64,000 bases of DNA from Sphaerolaimus hirsutus (Eukaryota; Nematoda; Chromadorea; Monhysterida; Sphaerolaimidae): the NCBI GenBank assembly GCA_964036195.1, contig OZ038455.1:13905855-13969854 (forward strand), in the 5' to 3' direction. The translations under genes and the position numbers were made by a program. Positions 30,701 through 42,900 of the stretch are shown here, piece by piece. Positions within the stretch are counted from its first letter, which is position 1. The number at the start of each line of letters is the position of its first letter. The notes under the pieces were generated by a model. The model was not told the origin of the DNA and made no database searches. It saw only the letters and a list, made by a program, of their open reading frames with translations.

Positions 30701-33336
30701 ACGCATACCTATTTACGCCCACAACAACTTTGAAGAGATATCGACAGAAAATTTTTTGAGAGCATTCTTATAACGTCGACACGAAATGCCGTAACGTATT
30801 TCGGAAATAGATGGGAAACTATCCTACCGCGTGAACACAATCATCATAATTACCATATTTGATCCAGGGACGTATCCAGGATTTTTGAGCGGGGGGGCTG
30901 CTTGTTTACGGAGGCCGGCGAGCGGGGGGGGGGGGCTCAGCCCCCCCGCTAAAATTTTACCTACAGAGTGGCAGAATGGCGCCATGGCGCTGGCGCCATT
31001 AGTAGGCGCCACGCCACGGCGCCATTGGCATTGGCGCCAGCGCCATGGAACGCTGTATGTGTACGTAAATATGCATACAAATACAGCAAAAAGCACACCA
31101 TCGAGTCGTTTTTTACCGATTTGCGGCCACAGGGAGCAAATATGATGATAATACCTCATCTCTGGTAATAAATGCGCGCTCGCGCGCAAAATGTTTTATG
31201 CTGATGTTGAAAAAGTCGCATTTTCCGGTCACTTTCTGGTGACACCCCGGGAAGGGGGGCTGCAGCCCCCCCGCCCCCCCCTGGATACGGCCCTGATTTG
31301 ATCGAATAATTCCCCTGGAGAATTATTCTTTCGTCAGTATTTTTTGAGGGGGGGGGGGGGTTATCCGAGACGGGGAATTATTCTTAATCGAGGGGGAATT
31401 ATTCAAGCAAATACTGTTTATGGGAACTCCCCGCACCGACCTGCTTGTTCAGCTGGTGATACAAGCCAGTGGCAAAGTTGGTAGCCACGTGCACGAGCTT
31501 CTGAAAGTGGCTCTCGTTCATGGCGTGCATCAAATCGTTGCAGCCCAGCGCCGCCGACGACCTTTTCAGGAACGGGTCGCCCACGTCCAACAGCGGGTAC
31601 TCGGGCTTCCGATTTATCCTGAAAATGTTTCCTTTTGATCGGGGGTCTCCAAGGGGGGTTCTCCGGTGCTACCCCAAATCGGGGGCTAGTGGGCGGTAAA
31701 CCCCACCTATTTTTAGCGATTTGGCACCTACTTTCAGCGCTTTTTCACCCTTTTGTTCCTTGTATACCTCAAAACGACTATATATTGAACCTCCGCGAAG
31801 CCCCTCCCCCCTCAACCCCCCCCCCCCCCCAAAAAAAAACAGAAGAAATATTCTGCTATCTAGCCCTCTATAGCTGGGATATGCTGTCTATCGAACCCCG
31901 CTAAGAAAATGATCCTGTTGACTTAAAAGTGGATCGTTCTCTGGCTGTGTAAAATGATAAAAAGGCCAAAATGCTCGACCTACCATTGATTGAGCTCAGC
32001 TCCCCTCATGCACTTCTGACTGCAGGTTTTCACGCATACGTGCGCGAACGTCTCCCGCTCACATTGACTGGCATCAGTGACGCAGCTGTTTTGCAGATCG
32101 TAGCATACTGTAAGCGTGTGGTACATTGATGATGTCATAGTGAAATTTTTTTGGGCATCGATTGCATGAGAAGTGTCACCAGCTCGTGGGATGCAGTCTT
32201 TTTCTAATTTTTGAGCTTTTCCGGAATTTTTTCATATTTGTTTTTTCCGAGGACTCTCCATGTCATAACCTCTGAAAAGCACTTTGAATAGATGTTTGAA
32301 AGTGGGCAGGAATGTGGATCAAAAAAGGTTACATTTGGCGATAACTTTTGTATCGTCATGTCTTGTGTGGTCATATTTATAATCACTGCAGGTAATATAA
32401 TGTAATCTAAAAATTTATAATTATAATTTATAAATTTTAATATAATTTATAAATATAATTATAATTTAGAAAATAAATAGGTATATCACATTTAATAAAA
32501 ACTTGAAAATTTCCTTACAGCAAATCAAATGACACTTTTTAGAGACGCATTTGCAGTGATGTGTTGTGGAACCAAATCTTGAGGCAACGATTCAATAATT
32601 CCATAATTTATCACTACTTTTTTCGAATACCTTTGAGTAAAACTCAGACGACTTTACAACATAAACAACGCTCTGAAAGCAAAAAAAAACAGCCCGACAA
32701 AGTGCGTGCGCCATTGACTTATCGCACACCGCATTAAATGTGCCCGAAAAATGGCAGGCATACTCGGTGAACCGCAAAGTGGGTGCAGGATCCTACCATA
32801 GTTTAAGGAATAAAATTGTTTGATAAATTTCGTAATTAATTCTATATTAAAAACGAAATATTATGATGGAAAAACTGCATGATTTTTGATTGATTATTCA
32901 GATGGGTTATGGTAGGTTTCCATACTAAGTGTGATGTCCGCCGAGTACAGCCAAGGAATTTTTTATATTTCGCTCTGAAAATGGAAATTAGGGTACTCAA
33001 CTGGACAAGGGTGAAGTCCGACTAATCAAATTTGAGTTTTTGAAATAAGTATGCAGAAATATTTGCTAGATTTTACATATCATTAAGTTATTGTGTAATT
33101 TTGGTTTTTTTTATCAAGCCACCAGTTTCTGAATCTTCTGGATCCCATATTTTTGGATGTGATGCACTTAAAATAAATATTTAGAACATAACAAAATACT
33201 GAGAAATACTAATGAAATGGTACTGAAATGTGACAAGCTTATACGACCAAATTGAATAACTGTACTCACATCTTTGGAATCCTAGGCAAACCCCAAATGC
33301 GCAGATAAGTAGTAGAAAAACGGTAATTAAATTCAT
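27712..33336 (-). CDS. Secreted serpin with N-terminal ShK-like Cys-rich module (11 exons)
   Basis: Serine/cysteine protease inhibitor of the serpin fold. Exons, in order of translation: 33336-33270 (signal peptide, core VFLLLICAFGVCLG), 32107-31984 (six-Cys module), 31618-31441, 30567-30502, 30336-30153, 29775-29686, 29613-29454, 29401-29311, 28999-28813, 28356-28207, 27876-27712 (TGA at 27714-27712). Serpin landmarks: NWVASPLSALYVL (consensus N.V.SPLS), ASEGKTTDML, VEKYSRGYMKNVF, LYLIAAWEQKF, IPMM, ELKIFMPQF, and the C-terminus DRPYLFFVLDN...FMGRVVNPE. The reactive loop lies in the last exon (GIAAQAQS hinge, then LISRK). All junction phases agree except exon 7 to 8, which is off by one base. 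The junction 30502/30336 is a transposon-derived intron. Full length about 486 aa. The six-Cys exon is placed here because its two phases (1 and 2) fit its neighbours exactly. Confidence 0.92.
30337..30501 (-). mobile_element. Introner-like element forming a serpin intron
   Basis: 165 bp, on the minus strand GTGCCACTCCGTGAC...GGGAGTGCCCCCAAG. It is exactly a GT...AG segment between ATCTACCAG and GCGTCCGAAGGG. Splicing it out gives IYQ-ASEGKT, which has the spacing of the serpin family motif (Y.GA.GNT). The arms (AATGTAAAATGTGAAATG and its complement) match the two elements in the protease gene at 42775 and 43560. Confidence 0.85.
30865..31295. mobile_element. CAGGGACGTATCC hAT element in a serpin intron
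   Basis: 431 bp; ends CAGGGACGTATCCAGG and CTGGATACGGCCCTG; perfect TSD ATTTGATC at 30857-30864 and 31296-31303. The interior has G-tract/C-tract subterminal repeats and GGCGCCA-rich sequence, as in the copies at 5985 and 12508. Confidence 0.92.
31304..31424. mobile_element. Short TA-type MITE remnant (CGAATAATTCCCC)
   Basis: Inverted CGAATAATTCCCCTGG / GGGGGAATTATTCAAGC ends with a G-tract centre; it begins directly after the TSD of the preceding hAT element. Related to the CCGTATTTG family at 58565. Confidence 0.55.
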
Positions 33337-34698
33337 TGTTCGAATATCATCTGCAAATGTTGCGAGGAAAGAAAGTAGATTTAAAAAAGACGTTATTTCG
33401 AACCCTGTCAATTTCCGTAGTAAGTTACAATTTGAATTTATTTATTTATGTGTAATGTAAACTGTAAAGTACCAATTAAAGTTTTAAATGCAATGGGCAA
33501 GTAAGTGATCAAACCCTGCCATTTTCAAACTTACTTGAAACTTGACAAATTATTTTCCAGCGCATTTGAAAATGTACATGACAAAGACTTAAACAGTTGC
33601 AGAATTGGTGCATGTCATGTAAAAATTATCTGTACATTCGATCAATTGGTTTGGTCATAGTTGCTAAAATGTATTTACATTTCCTCGAAAGGTAAATATA
33701 CTTGAGTACTAACTAAATACATTTATATTTGCTCTGAAGTACTCACCTTTGCATACTTTTGAAAAGTACTTGAGTACAGAAATGTATTTCAGAAATCAAA
33801 ATGTGTAAAAATAAAAAAATGTACTTGATTTTACATTTTCTGTAAAAAGTACCCACTTTTACATCATGTATGAAAAGAGTACACTCTTAAATTTTCTAGG
33901 AAATTTTTTTCTCCATGTTTACTCATGATTATTTATGAGTAAAAAATTGTTACTTTACATTTTGTGTACTCGGGGGTGCGTGAAAAAATATTGTACATTC
34001 AGGTACATATAGTTATAAAAAGTTCGGTAATTTTAGCAACTCTGGATTTGGTAAGGATTCACACTGCCATCAGTATGTGTTCTGTTTTTATTTAAATACA
34101 TATTTACATTTAGTGAAGATGCCATTGGCTTGGCACTGTTTGTATTTTGTGAGCGCCGATTTTTACACGCACTATTATTTAGCGAAGCGCAGTTCTCTAA
34201 GGCCTAATATATAATTACAGTATTTTTGCGATAAAAAATCACGGTTTTTATGTCTTATCAGGATTGCACAATTTAGGAAAATAGGTATACAAAAATAAAA
34301 TCCAAATTAGAAAAGTTGAGTTAAAATGGAAAAGCAGTGATAAAATATAGCATTTCCTTGAAATATCCCACATCGGAATGAGTGCTTAAACTGGGACGAA
34401 AACTGCAATTTGTGGCCATAAATATTTGCAGACCTAACAAACCACAAACGTAGAACAATGAGTGAAGCTGCACTTGGTCCGGTCTGATTCTGATTCATTG
34501 AATATATAGATAAATATTTGTAAATGCAAAGAAAAAAAATTTGACACCAAAAATTTCGCTACCAATTTCACTCTGTGTATGTGTAATAAATCGTTTATCA
34601 ACTTTGAACAAAATGCTGATGAAGTAAATAATCACACACCCATAAAATTTTCCTTTTGAAAAATAATACCCGTAGGATTTTTTGAGGAAATACTGTAT
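33337..34698. other. Intergenic, mostly repeats
   Basis: Contains a GTACTTTT/ACTCATGA-armed element at about 33670-34050. No exon recognised upstream of the serpin start. Confidence 0.45.
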
Positions 34699-34699
34699 A

Positions 34700-35109
34700 C
34701 CGTATTTCCTCGAAATACCCCCTTGAATTAACCCCCCTCGAAATACCCCCAGTTGTTTTCGAGCTGAGGAAAAAATACCCCCCCCCCCCTCGAAATAGTC
34801 CCCCCTCTCGAATGACGTACATCATGTATACAATACATGATGTATTTATTGGGGCCAAATCTCATCGCAGCTATACATATAGTAGTTTGTAAAGCCATCT
34901 ACATGTATGTTCTAATACGTTCCGTTTGGTGACGTTTATTACCAGTTTTAGGTACCTATGTAAAAGCCCATTATTTACTACGATATTTACGAAAATTTCT
35001 GGCGAAATAATAACCTCCCCCCCTCAAATAAGCCCCCCCTCGAAATACCCCCTTAAAATTTCCACTCTGAAAAAATTAACCCCCTGGGGGTAGTTCGAAG
35101 GAAATACGG
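34700..35109. mobile_element. TA-flanked CCGTATTTCC MITE
   Basis: 410 bp; CCGTATTTCCTCGAAATA / GTTCGAAGGAAATACGG with C-tracts; TA on both sides. Confidence 0.8.
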
Positions 35110-35168
35110 TACATTTTTATCAAAGATTTTGCAGTCAAAATGTTTCACTGTGATGTTATATTTATGTA

Positions 35169-35293
35169 CCGTGTTACTTCGAGTAACTACTACCCCTCGA
35201 ATAAATCCCCAGTTTCTACAAACTGAGAAAAAACTGAGTTTGAATAAATCCCTGGTGAAGAAATTTTCTGGGTAACTACTCTAGGTAATACGG
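35169..35293. mobile_element. Mini TA-flanked CCGTGTTACTTCG MITE
   Basis: 125 bp, CCGTGTTACTTCGAGTAA / CTACTCTAGGTAATACGG, flanked by TA. Confidence 0.7.
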
Positions 35294-36152
35294 TACATAC
35301 TTTCAAGGGGGATATTTTCCACTTGAACTGACAAAGCTTGTGCTACTTTATCTTCTTTTAAATGGATCAATATCATATTTATCTTACAAGTGCACCTCAT
35401 ATTTTACAAGTGCATAAGTATTGCAATTTTGGCACAAATCCAAAGCTTTTGGCGATCACTTAATTGCCTACTACTGGATTATGAACTAAGTCATCCAGTG
35501 ATCGCTCGCGCACACATAGGAGTTTGTTAAACTTTAAATAGGTACATGCAATGTGGAATAGTTTTGTCCCTGAAATGGAAACTGCACTGATGGGATCAAA
35601 ATGAAGATACCTAACTATATGTCTCCATAATTACTTTACACTGTAGACACCGGCAAACACCTACACAAAATAGTTATGTTGAATTATTGTACAATACAGT
35701 TCATTTTTGTTGAAACTGTATTTTTACTTTCATGTCATTTCCTGACCTTAAGTTTCTTTTCTCGGTCCATATTTTACAGTTGAATTGAAATTTATGAATC
35801 ATTGTAATACCGCTGCAAAAATCTCATACTAATGGCGGCCCACAAATCAGTTGGACAAGTTGCGTACTGCGTTTCAATGGCGTACTAAAAATTGTAATTT
35901 AGTGCTAGAGCCAAAGCAAAAACCCAAGCCAAAGCATAGCCAATTAAAGCCGAGCATTTCCCAAAGTCATGGATCTCTTGGTGCTTGGAACCATTTTGCT
36001 TGGCACTTGGCACTAAGTTTACACCAAATTCTAATTTTTAGTACGCAACTGAACGCAGTACGCAACTGTCAACTAGTTTGCGGGTTGCCAATTGCTTTAA
36101 TTGGCTTAGGCTTGGACGATTCCTTGCTATTTATGTAGAAGCATTTTTTAAA

Positions 36153-36414
36153 CCGTATTTCCTCGAATTACCCCCCGGGGGGTTTATTTTTTCAGAGTGA
36201 AAATTTTGAGAGAGAAACGTGAAAAATGCAACAATAACCACCATTTATAAGTTTTTACACCCTTTTATAAGGATGTAGATGGTATAAACGATGTTCTAAC
36301 GTAACGCAGTAAGTGTTTTGAACGTCTGTTATGCATTTCCCGGACCACAAATTCATAGTGCCCATTTTGAGGGGGGTATTTCGAGGGGGGGGGGGGTATT
36401 TCGAGGAAATACGG
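36153..36414. mobile_element. CCGTATTTCC MITE
   Basis: 262 bp; CCGTATTTCCTCGAATTA / TTTCGAGGAAATACGG with C/G tracts. Confidence 0.75.
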
Positions 36415-37253
36415 TACCTATCTTTTTTCGAGGCGTATCGTTTTTAAAACTTTTTTAAATAAGTTTCAGACTTTTAAATAAGTTTTAAATAAGTTTTGTA
36501 GGGAAACAGATTTATACACTGATATCATACTACGCGGCAAATTTGGGGTTAGTAAATCCTTAATGAAGTTATCTCATTCATAAATAGTTTCCTATTCTGA
36601 AACTAAAGATCAAACGATCCTACAAACGAGAAAAAGGCGTATCTATATTTAAAAATCACCTACGTGTGCCAGTAAAACTCATTCAATTATTTGCGGGCAA
36701 TTTTCTGAATGAACGTATGGATGAAGACATTAGAGATCATGTGACGTTTTTATGCACAAGTTGTGTGTAGGTAATTGCCCCCACGTTACTGCGAGACATT
36801 AAATTGACTCGGTGATTTTTATATTCAATACTGTCACATTTATTTATCTTGCTACTGCAAACTGTACTCAACAGCAAACGATGGTTTCACGGAGATATTT
36901 AGTTGTATGGGGTTGTTCCTTAATATGTTTCTTCTAATTAGTGTTTTTCCATTTTCAAATTTGTGTGATTGTTCCATTCATAAAACCACCGTGTAGTGTG
37001 TCGCCATGCTCAGCCCCCCCCCCCCACATTCGTGCAGAATGGGGGGGGGGGGTTGTGGTTACGAATGTACCCCAAATATAAGCTTTCTATCCCCTCATAA
37101 CTGAAGGTAGGGCGTCAGAATTAAGTGAAAAAAAAATTGACTGCTGAACATCTGTGTTAATGCGTTTTTTAATTATTACACAGTAACAAAGGAATATTCC
37201 TTAACTTTATGGTTTCGATGCTTGCATTTACACTATTGTTAAAAATGCGGTGT
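36415..37253. other. No recognisable feature apart from C/G tracts
   Basis: AT-rich with a C-tract/G-tract inverted pair at 37013-37052. No coding similarity seen. Confidence 0.4.
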
Positions 37254-37261
37254 GTTGTGCC

Positions 37262-38933
37262 TAGTGATGTAAAAAGCGCCATGGCGCTTTTGGCATGCGA
37301 GCGCCAAGCGCCAATGGCGCCACGGCAAAATAGCGCCAAGCGCCAAAAGCGCCATGGCGCATTTCTAGAACAAGGCGCCAAGCGCCAATGGCGCCACAGG
37401 ATGTTGGCGCCAAGCGCCAAAAGCGCCAGCGCCAAATTTTTTTGCTGCTCATCAAGTGCAGCCATGCTAATGCAGTGTTATTTATTTGTGTAAAACGCAT
37501 GAAATACGTCAAATCGAGTCAACTTTTTTCCTTTTGTGATGTTTTTTCCAGCTGAGAGTTCTGGCTATAAATGGCAAGCCATCTTAGAAAAAGTGCTTAG
37601 ATTTTTATGGATCAGAAACTTAGAATCTCACTTATCACTTCACCATTTCCGATTCTTGTGTACTATGCGTGGGGCACTTGCGCCCTCTCTCGGCCGGCGC
37701 GTCCCACTCCAGATTCGCAGGGATACATTCATCTTCTGTGTGTAGTACACAGATTAGGGTGTCAACAAAAACTTTTTGGCGGAAAACGGAAACGGAAACG
37801 GAAATTTTTTGGCACTTGCCGGAAAATGGAAATGGAAACGGAAAAATTTTGGCACTTGCCGGAAAACGGAAACGGAAACGGAAAAATTTGCTGAAATTAT
37901 GCCGGAAACGGAAAAAATTTGCTGAAATTTTGTCGGAAACGGAAAAAAATTTGCTGAAATTTATCTGGAAATAAAATTTTTTGCAGAAATCTCACTAGAA
38001 ATAGAAAAAAATCACATAATTGTGAACCTGCATGCATGTTTACCAGTTTGGCTACAACAGAAAACATAAAATTGAGCTACAAAGTAGAAAAAAGTTGGAA
38101 AAACAGACAATTGAGCCGGAAAATTGAAAAAAGCCGGAAAAACTGAAAATTTAGCCGGAAAACGGAAAATGAGCCGGAAAAACGGAAACGGAAACAGAAA
38201 AAAAATTTAGCAGCCGGAAAACGGAAACGGAAACGGAAAAAAATTTGCCTGCGGAAAGCGGAAACGGAAAACGGTAAACGTAAAGTTGACACCCTAACAC
38301 AGATCCAAAGTCCCATTGGCCCTACACACACTAGTTGACAACGACAGCAAATGTAAACTAGCTCATCCCATCCCAATTCACAGCTTGCTAATTAGTAACA
38401 CAACCCAGTGTTGTAAGCATATACTTCATGCCGGCCTGGTAAATACATTGCACATACTAACAATGCAACTTCATTTTCAACATATGAAACACTGCATTTG
38501 AACGTCGCTCGTCGGTTCATGAGCAAGCTTTGAATTGGGATGAGAACGATTAGGCCCGTTATTTAGGAAAAGTTTTTATTATCCTTGCAATTGCTTTTAC
38601 ATGGTTTACAAAAAAAGCAAGTAGAGAATTTGTTCTTTGTGGAATACACTTATAGTAACATTTACTTATGTAAATTCTGCACACAAGGACTTTTTACATA
38701 AAAAAATGATATATTTTTTGAACTCCTTAGCGCTTTTTGGCGCTACTTAAAACGCTAGCGCCAAGCGCCAATGGCGCCACGGCATCATAGCGCCAAGCGC
38801 CAAAAGCGCCATGGCGCTTTTCCGAAGCACAGCGCCAAGCGCCAATGGCGCCACAGCAAAAAAGCGCCAAGCGCCAAAAGCGCCATGGCGCTTGTCGATT
38901 TGGCGCCAGCGCCATGGCGCTTTTACGTCACTA
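37262..38933. mobile_element. TAGTGATG hAT element with GGCGCCAAGCGCC arms
   Basis: 1,672 bp; TAGTGATGTAAAAAGCGCC / GGCGCTTTTACGTCACTA; perfect TSD GTTGTGCC (37254-37261, 38934-38941). The arms are arrays of GGCGCCAAGCGCCAATGGCG, which create long spurious Ala/Arg-rich frames. It contains the TAGGGTGTCA element at 37755. Confidence 0.93.
37755..38296. mobile_element. TAGGGTGTCA hAT element nested in the TAGTGATG element
   Basis: 542 bp; TAGGGTGTCAACAAAAA / AAGTTGACACCCTA; perfect TSD ACACAGAT (37747-37754, 38297-38304). Confidence 0.93.
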
Positions 38934-39296
38934 GTTGTGCCAAATTTTTCGATGGCTTTTCCATCACCAATCAATACCCCCCAATCCAGTGATTAGTGGT
39001 GGAAAATTTCAATAATTTTAACAATTACATTTTGTCCACAGGGGGTTATGCGTGAAAACAAACCATTCGCTCTTTTTGGCTCTGAATTGAATTGAAACTG
39101 ACACTATTTTTTGACGTGTTTATTCTGAATGAGAAAAAGTATTGTAAGTTTTTACAGTATTGTTGATTTTTTTGAGAAAAAAAGTATTTTTTTCAGTCAT
39201 TCCCTTTTTTATTGCCTGTCTGGGGGGAGGGGTTAGGGGGGAGGTATTTCGAGGAAGGGGTTATTATTTAAATGTGTCCAAATAATATTATATATT

Positions 39297-39715
39297 TACC
39301 CTAAATCCTCGAATAAGACCCCAGGGGAGTTATTTTTTTGTCAGACGTTTTGGAGGGGGGAGTTATTCAAGGGGGGGAGTTATTCGAGGGGGGGAGTTAT
39401 TATTTCCTCAGGAAACGTGGACTTAATTCATTGTATGGATGCAGTATGTAAACTCGTTTAATTCAGGTATTTCACCGTCCAATAACAACATAACAATGTG
39501 TATACACTGCATACACATTATGTATCTGCTGTCGCTGTTATAGGCTACTATTCTTTTATAGTTTTGCGTTGTATCCTTTTCATCATAGGGAGGAGTTTTT
39601 GAGAGGGGGAGTTATTCAAGGGGGGGAGTTATTTTTTCCTCACCGCGCCAGTAGGGGGGACTTATTCAAGGGGGGGAGTTATTCGAGGGGGGGTCTTATT
39701 CGAGGATTTGCGGTA
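39297..39715. mobile_element. TCCTCGAATAAGACCCC MITE
   Basis: TTACCCTAAATCCTCGAATA / TTATTCGAGGATTTGCGGTAA, about 420 bp, with GGGGGGAGTTATTC repeats. Confidence 0.7.
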
Positions 39716-39991
39716 ATCAATATTTTATGTGTAGCTGCAACGGAAATGGGCAGCAATAAATAGTTCATTTACATTGCATACATGATGTACATGATTTCAG
39801 ACGGGGGTATTTCGAGGGGGGTTGTAAACTCAGCGTTCATTTGAGGGGGGGGTATTCCGAGAAGATACGGTAAATTAAATAGGTCAAACAACTAATATGT
39901 GCATTTAAAGTTTCCGCCTGTATGTTCTTTTCTTGTCAACACAACATCACTCACTTCCAGGGCAGCTTTGCAGGGCACCGCCAGAATCCAT

Positions 39992-42900
39992 ATGGATTCT
40001 TTGCAGGTGTCGCCGGCGACCAGATGGAACGGAACCTTGTTCATTTGTCTACTGTTGCTGTCGTTCGAAGGTGCCTATTTATCTAGCCAATGCGGCTTAG
40101 TGCTGCAGTCGCGCGGCCGGCCAACGAGGCCTTTCACGACATTTTCCGCAGCCAGTTCAGATGACGAGTTTGATAATGATATCATGGAGTTCATTTTGAG
40201 GGGCACGCCGGTCAAGCCGAATTATTACAGATGGATGGCCAATGTGCTGGAGGTATTATACGTTGATCATATTGTTTTCATCTACGTATCCTACGTAACC
40301 AAAATGACTTTATGCGTTGCATGTGCGGTTCTCATTGACAATTCACAGTGACAACAATGACTAGTGCGCATGCGATTCTTGTAAAATAGTGGAGTTTTTT
40401 ACCTTATAAACGTTTCATGTTGACGTTTGACCAAAATCTATTTGTTCGTTACTTCATGATAGTCGCATGCATTGGCACACTTCCAACGCGAGACATAAAT
40501 CATTGCGCGCGTAAACTGTGCTGTCAGCGGAGTTTTATACGACACACAGTAAAACTATAAACCAATCATTGCATCACAGATAGAAGGCGGCGAATGGGAC
40601 CACATTTGCGGTGCCGTTCTCATCACGGATACAATCGCTGTCAGTGCTGCACATTGCTTCACCCAAAATGATCGGAAAGGCAGGTAACCCTCGGGTCTTT
40701 TTTAAACTTTTCAGCCGATTTTAAGTGAATATGACCCGCTCTTTTTTAGACCGATGAAGGACCTCCAAAGAATGAAGATTGTCACTGGAAATTATCTGCT
40801 GAATGAGACTGACAAATATGAGAGGAGCCATAAGATAAAGAAGGTTGCCTAGACACAATTTCTTTCCGTTCCTTTGAATAGTGATGGAAAAGCACCAGGA
40901 AAAATGACCCCATTTCAAAAACATGTGCCAAGTGCCAAAGGGTCCTTTGGTGCACTCGGATGGTGCCATCACCGTGGTTGGAAAACTATCTGGTGAAATG
41001 GTCTTGAAAACAGAGAATCTTTCCATTAGGGAAACCTGAAAAAAGTCCTGCAAGATTTTACATCAACTTGGGTTAGGATCCTGATTTGAATACATATACT
41101 GACAACTTTCTTTGGAACTGAAACCCAATATGTGAACCTGATTCTATGACCTGAACCTGAATCTTATACCCAACACAAACATTCAAACACCACAATCAAT
41201 ACCTATAATATCCACAAGAATTTTACACAGTTCAAACTGTTGATGCACTGTTGAACCATCTTTTTGGCAGGTTTAGGCTTTACATATATTCCAGTTTATT
41301 GGTTTTCACCCTAAAATCTGGAGGTGAAAACTGTGCACCAAACTAATTTTCACAATTTTTGGGGCCACAGCCATCATGGTTGTGATTATATACCCCAACA
41401 AACAGAGGTAACACTCAAATTTACAAAAGTAAAGAAACAAAGCTCCATTTTCTGTAGCCAAACACGATCACATATGCTAATGGTGGGTGCAAGGTTACCT
41501 GAAACATATTTATAGTGGGTTCAGATTGGGATCCTCAGATTCAGTGACTTTTCAACTAGGTAATCAACTTTTAGAATCGGACGCCTCAATGGCTAATCAA
41601 TGGTCCCCTACGCAGGTCATCCTGCACTCGTCGTGGCAGGCGCGCGGCACCCAACTGACCGACTTCCACCACGACATCGCCATAGTGCAGTTGCGCTCGC
41701 GCAATCCCTACCAGTACGCGGCGCACCCGATCTGCGTCACTTCGCAGCTCATGGAGCCGGGCAGGCTGTGCGGCAACGGCGCCGGCGTCCAGTGCGTCGC
41801 CACCGGATGGGGTGCGTGCTGGGACCCGGTTCAACGGCCCTGCGCCTGTGGACATGTAAACCCGCTCGACATGTAGGTAAACTATAGCTAAAAAGTAGAT
41901 ATATAACCATGTATATATCCCAAGATAGTGATTTTAAGGTGAAAATTGACAAAATGGAACAAGAATAGACAATTTTGAGTGAAAATTTGGAGAGTAAAAA
42001 TTGTTCAAAAATTGGCTCCACAGAAATAGATATTTATCTGAGTGATTTTTTTGAGGGGGGGGGGTGTGGCTCCGGGGAAACTAGCAAAAAAATTGTTCTG
42101 GAATAGATAGATGGCTGTGCAGGTCTACGAGATAGATAGTTAGCTAGCCGATTTGGGAGCACAGACCTCCCGATTGGACACCCCTACAGAGGACACATGT
42201 CGAGCGGGTTTACATTTCTATGGAGCCTATATATTTCGCTTCAAGTTGTACACATCCAAGTTCACATCTACTAAGCAATTCACACGGATATATGTGGAGT
42301 GAACGCGTGGATTTTTATCATGTCATTTCTATTGATGTCCCTCGAGAATAAAAGCGTGCGCTCGCCGCTCACACAGCTCAGTGTGTAAGCGAGCGATTTG
42401 GTGCGGATCTTGGCGACACCGCCCATCCAGACAATCAATCTGCATTATTTATACCTATTCGCTTAAAGCCCTGTACGTTAGTCAGCCGAGCTTTTGAGCG
42501 ACGTTACAACGTTTCCCCTTGCCATTCTTCCGTTGGTGAACCTTGATTCGCTTAACTTACTCGTGAACTTACGTTTCATCACCAATCCGATGCATAACCT
42601 TCTTTCTGTTTCAAACTTAATTTTATGTTCCCGCAACCCACCCCATCCCCAAAATTAAACGTTCATGATCCAATTCGCAATTCAGATCGCACATTTACAG
42701 GTCAAAATGGGAACAATGTTCTGGAAGAAACTCCGCTACCGCTGATACCTAAATCGCGTTGCGCCGACAGCTGGTGCCACTCTCAAACCCTGTAAACTGC
42801 CCTGTGAAATATTTAATGTCATACAAAGTGTCAAACGTCATGTAAAATGCCGTGTAAAATGTCAAATTTGCAGGACATTTTACATGACTTTGTTTGACAC

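Noticed and set aside
37169..37512. Ala/Trp/Arg-rich open frames on both strands (also 38727, 45530, 46508)
   Set aside because: They are translations of the GGCGCCAAGCGCCA arrays of TAGTGATG elements.
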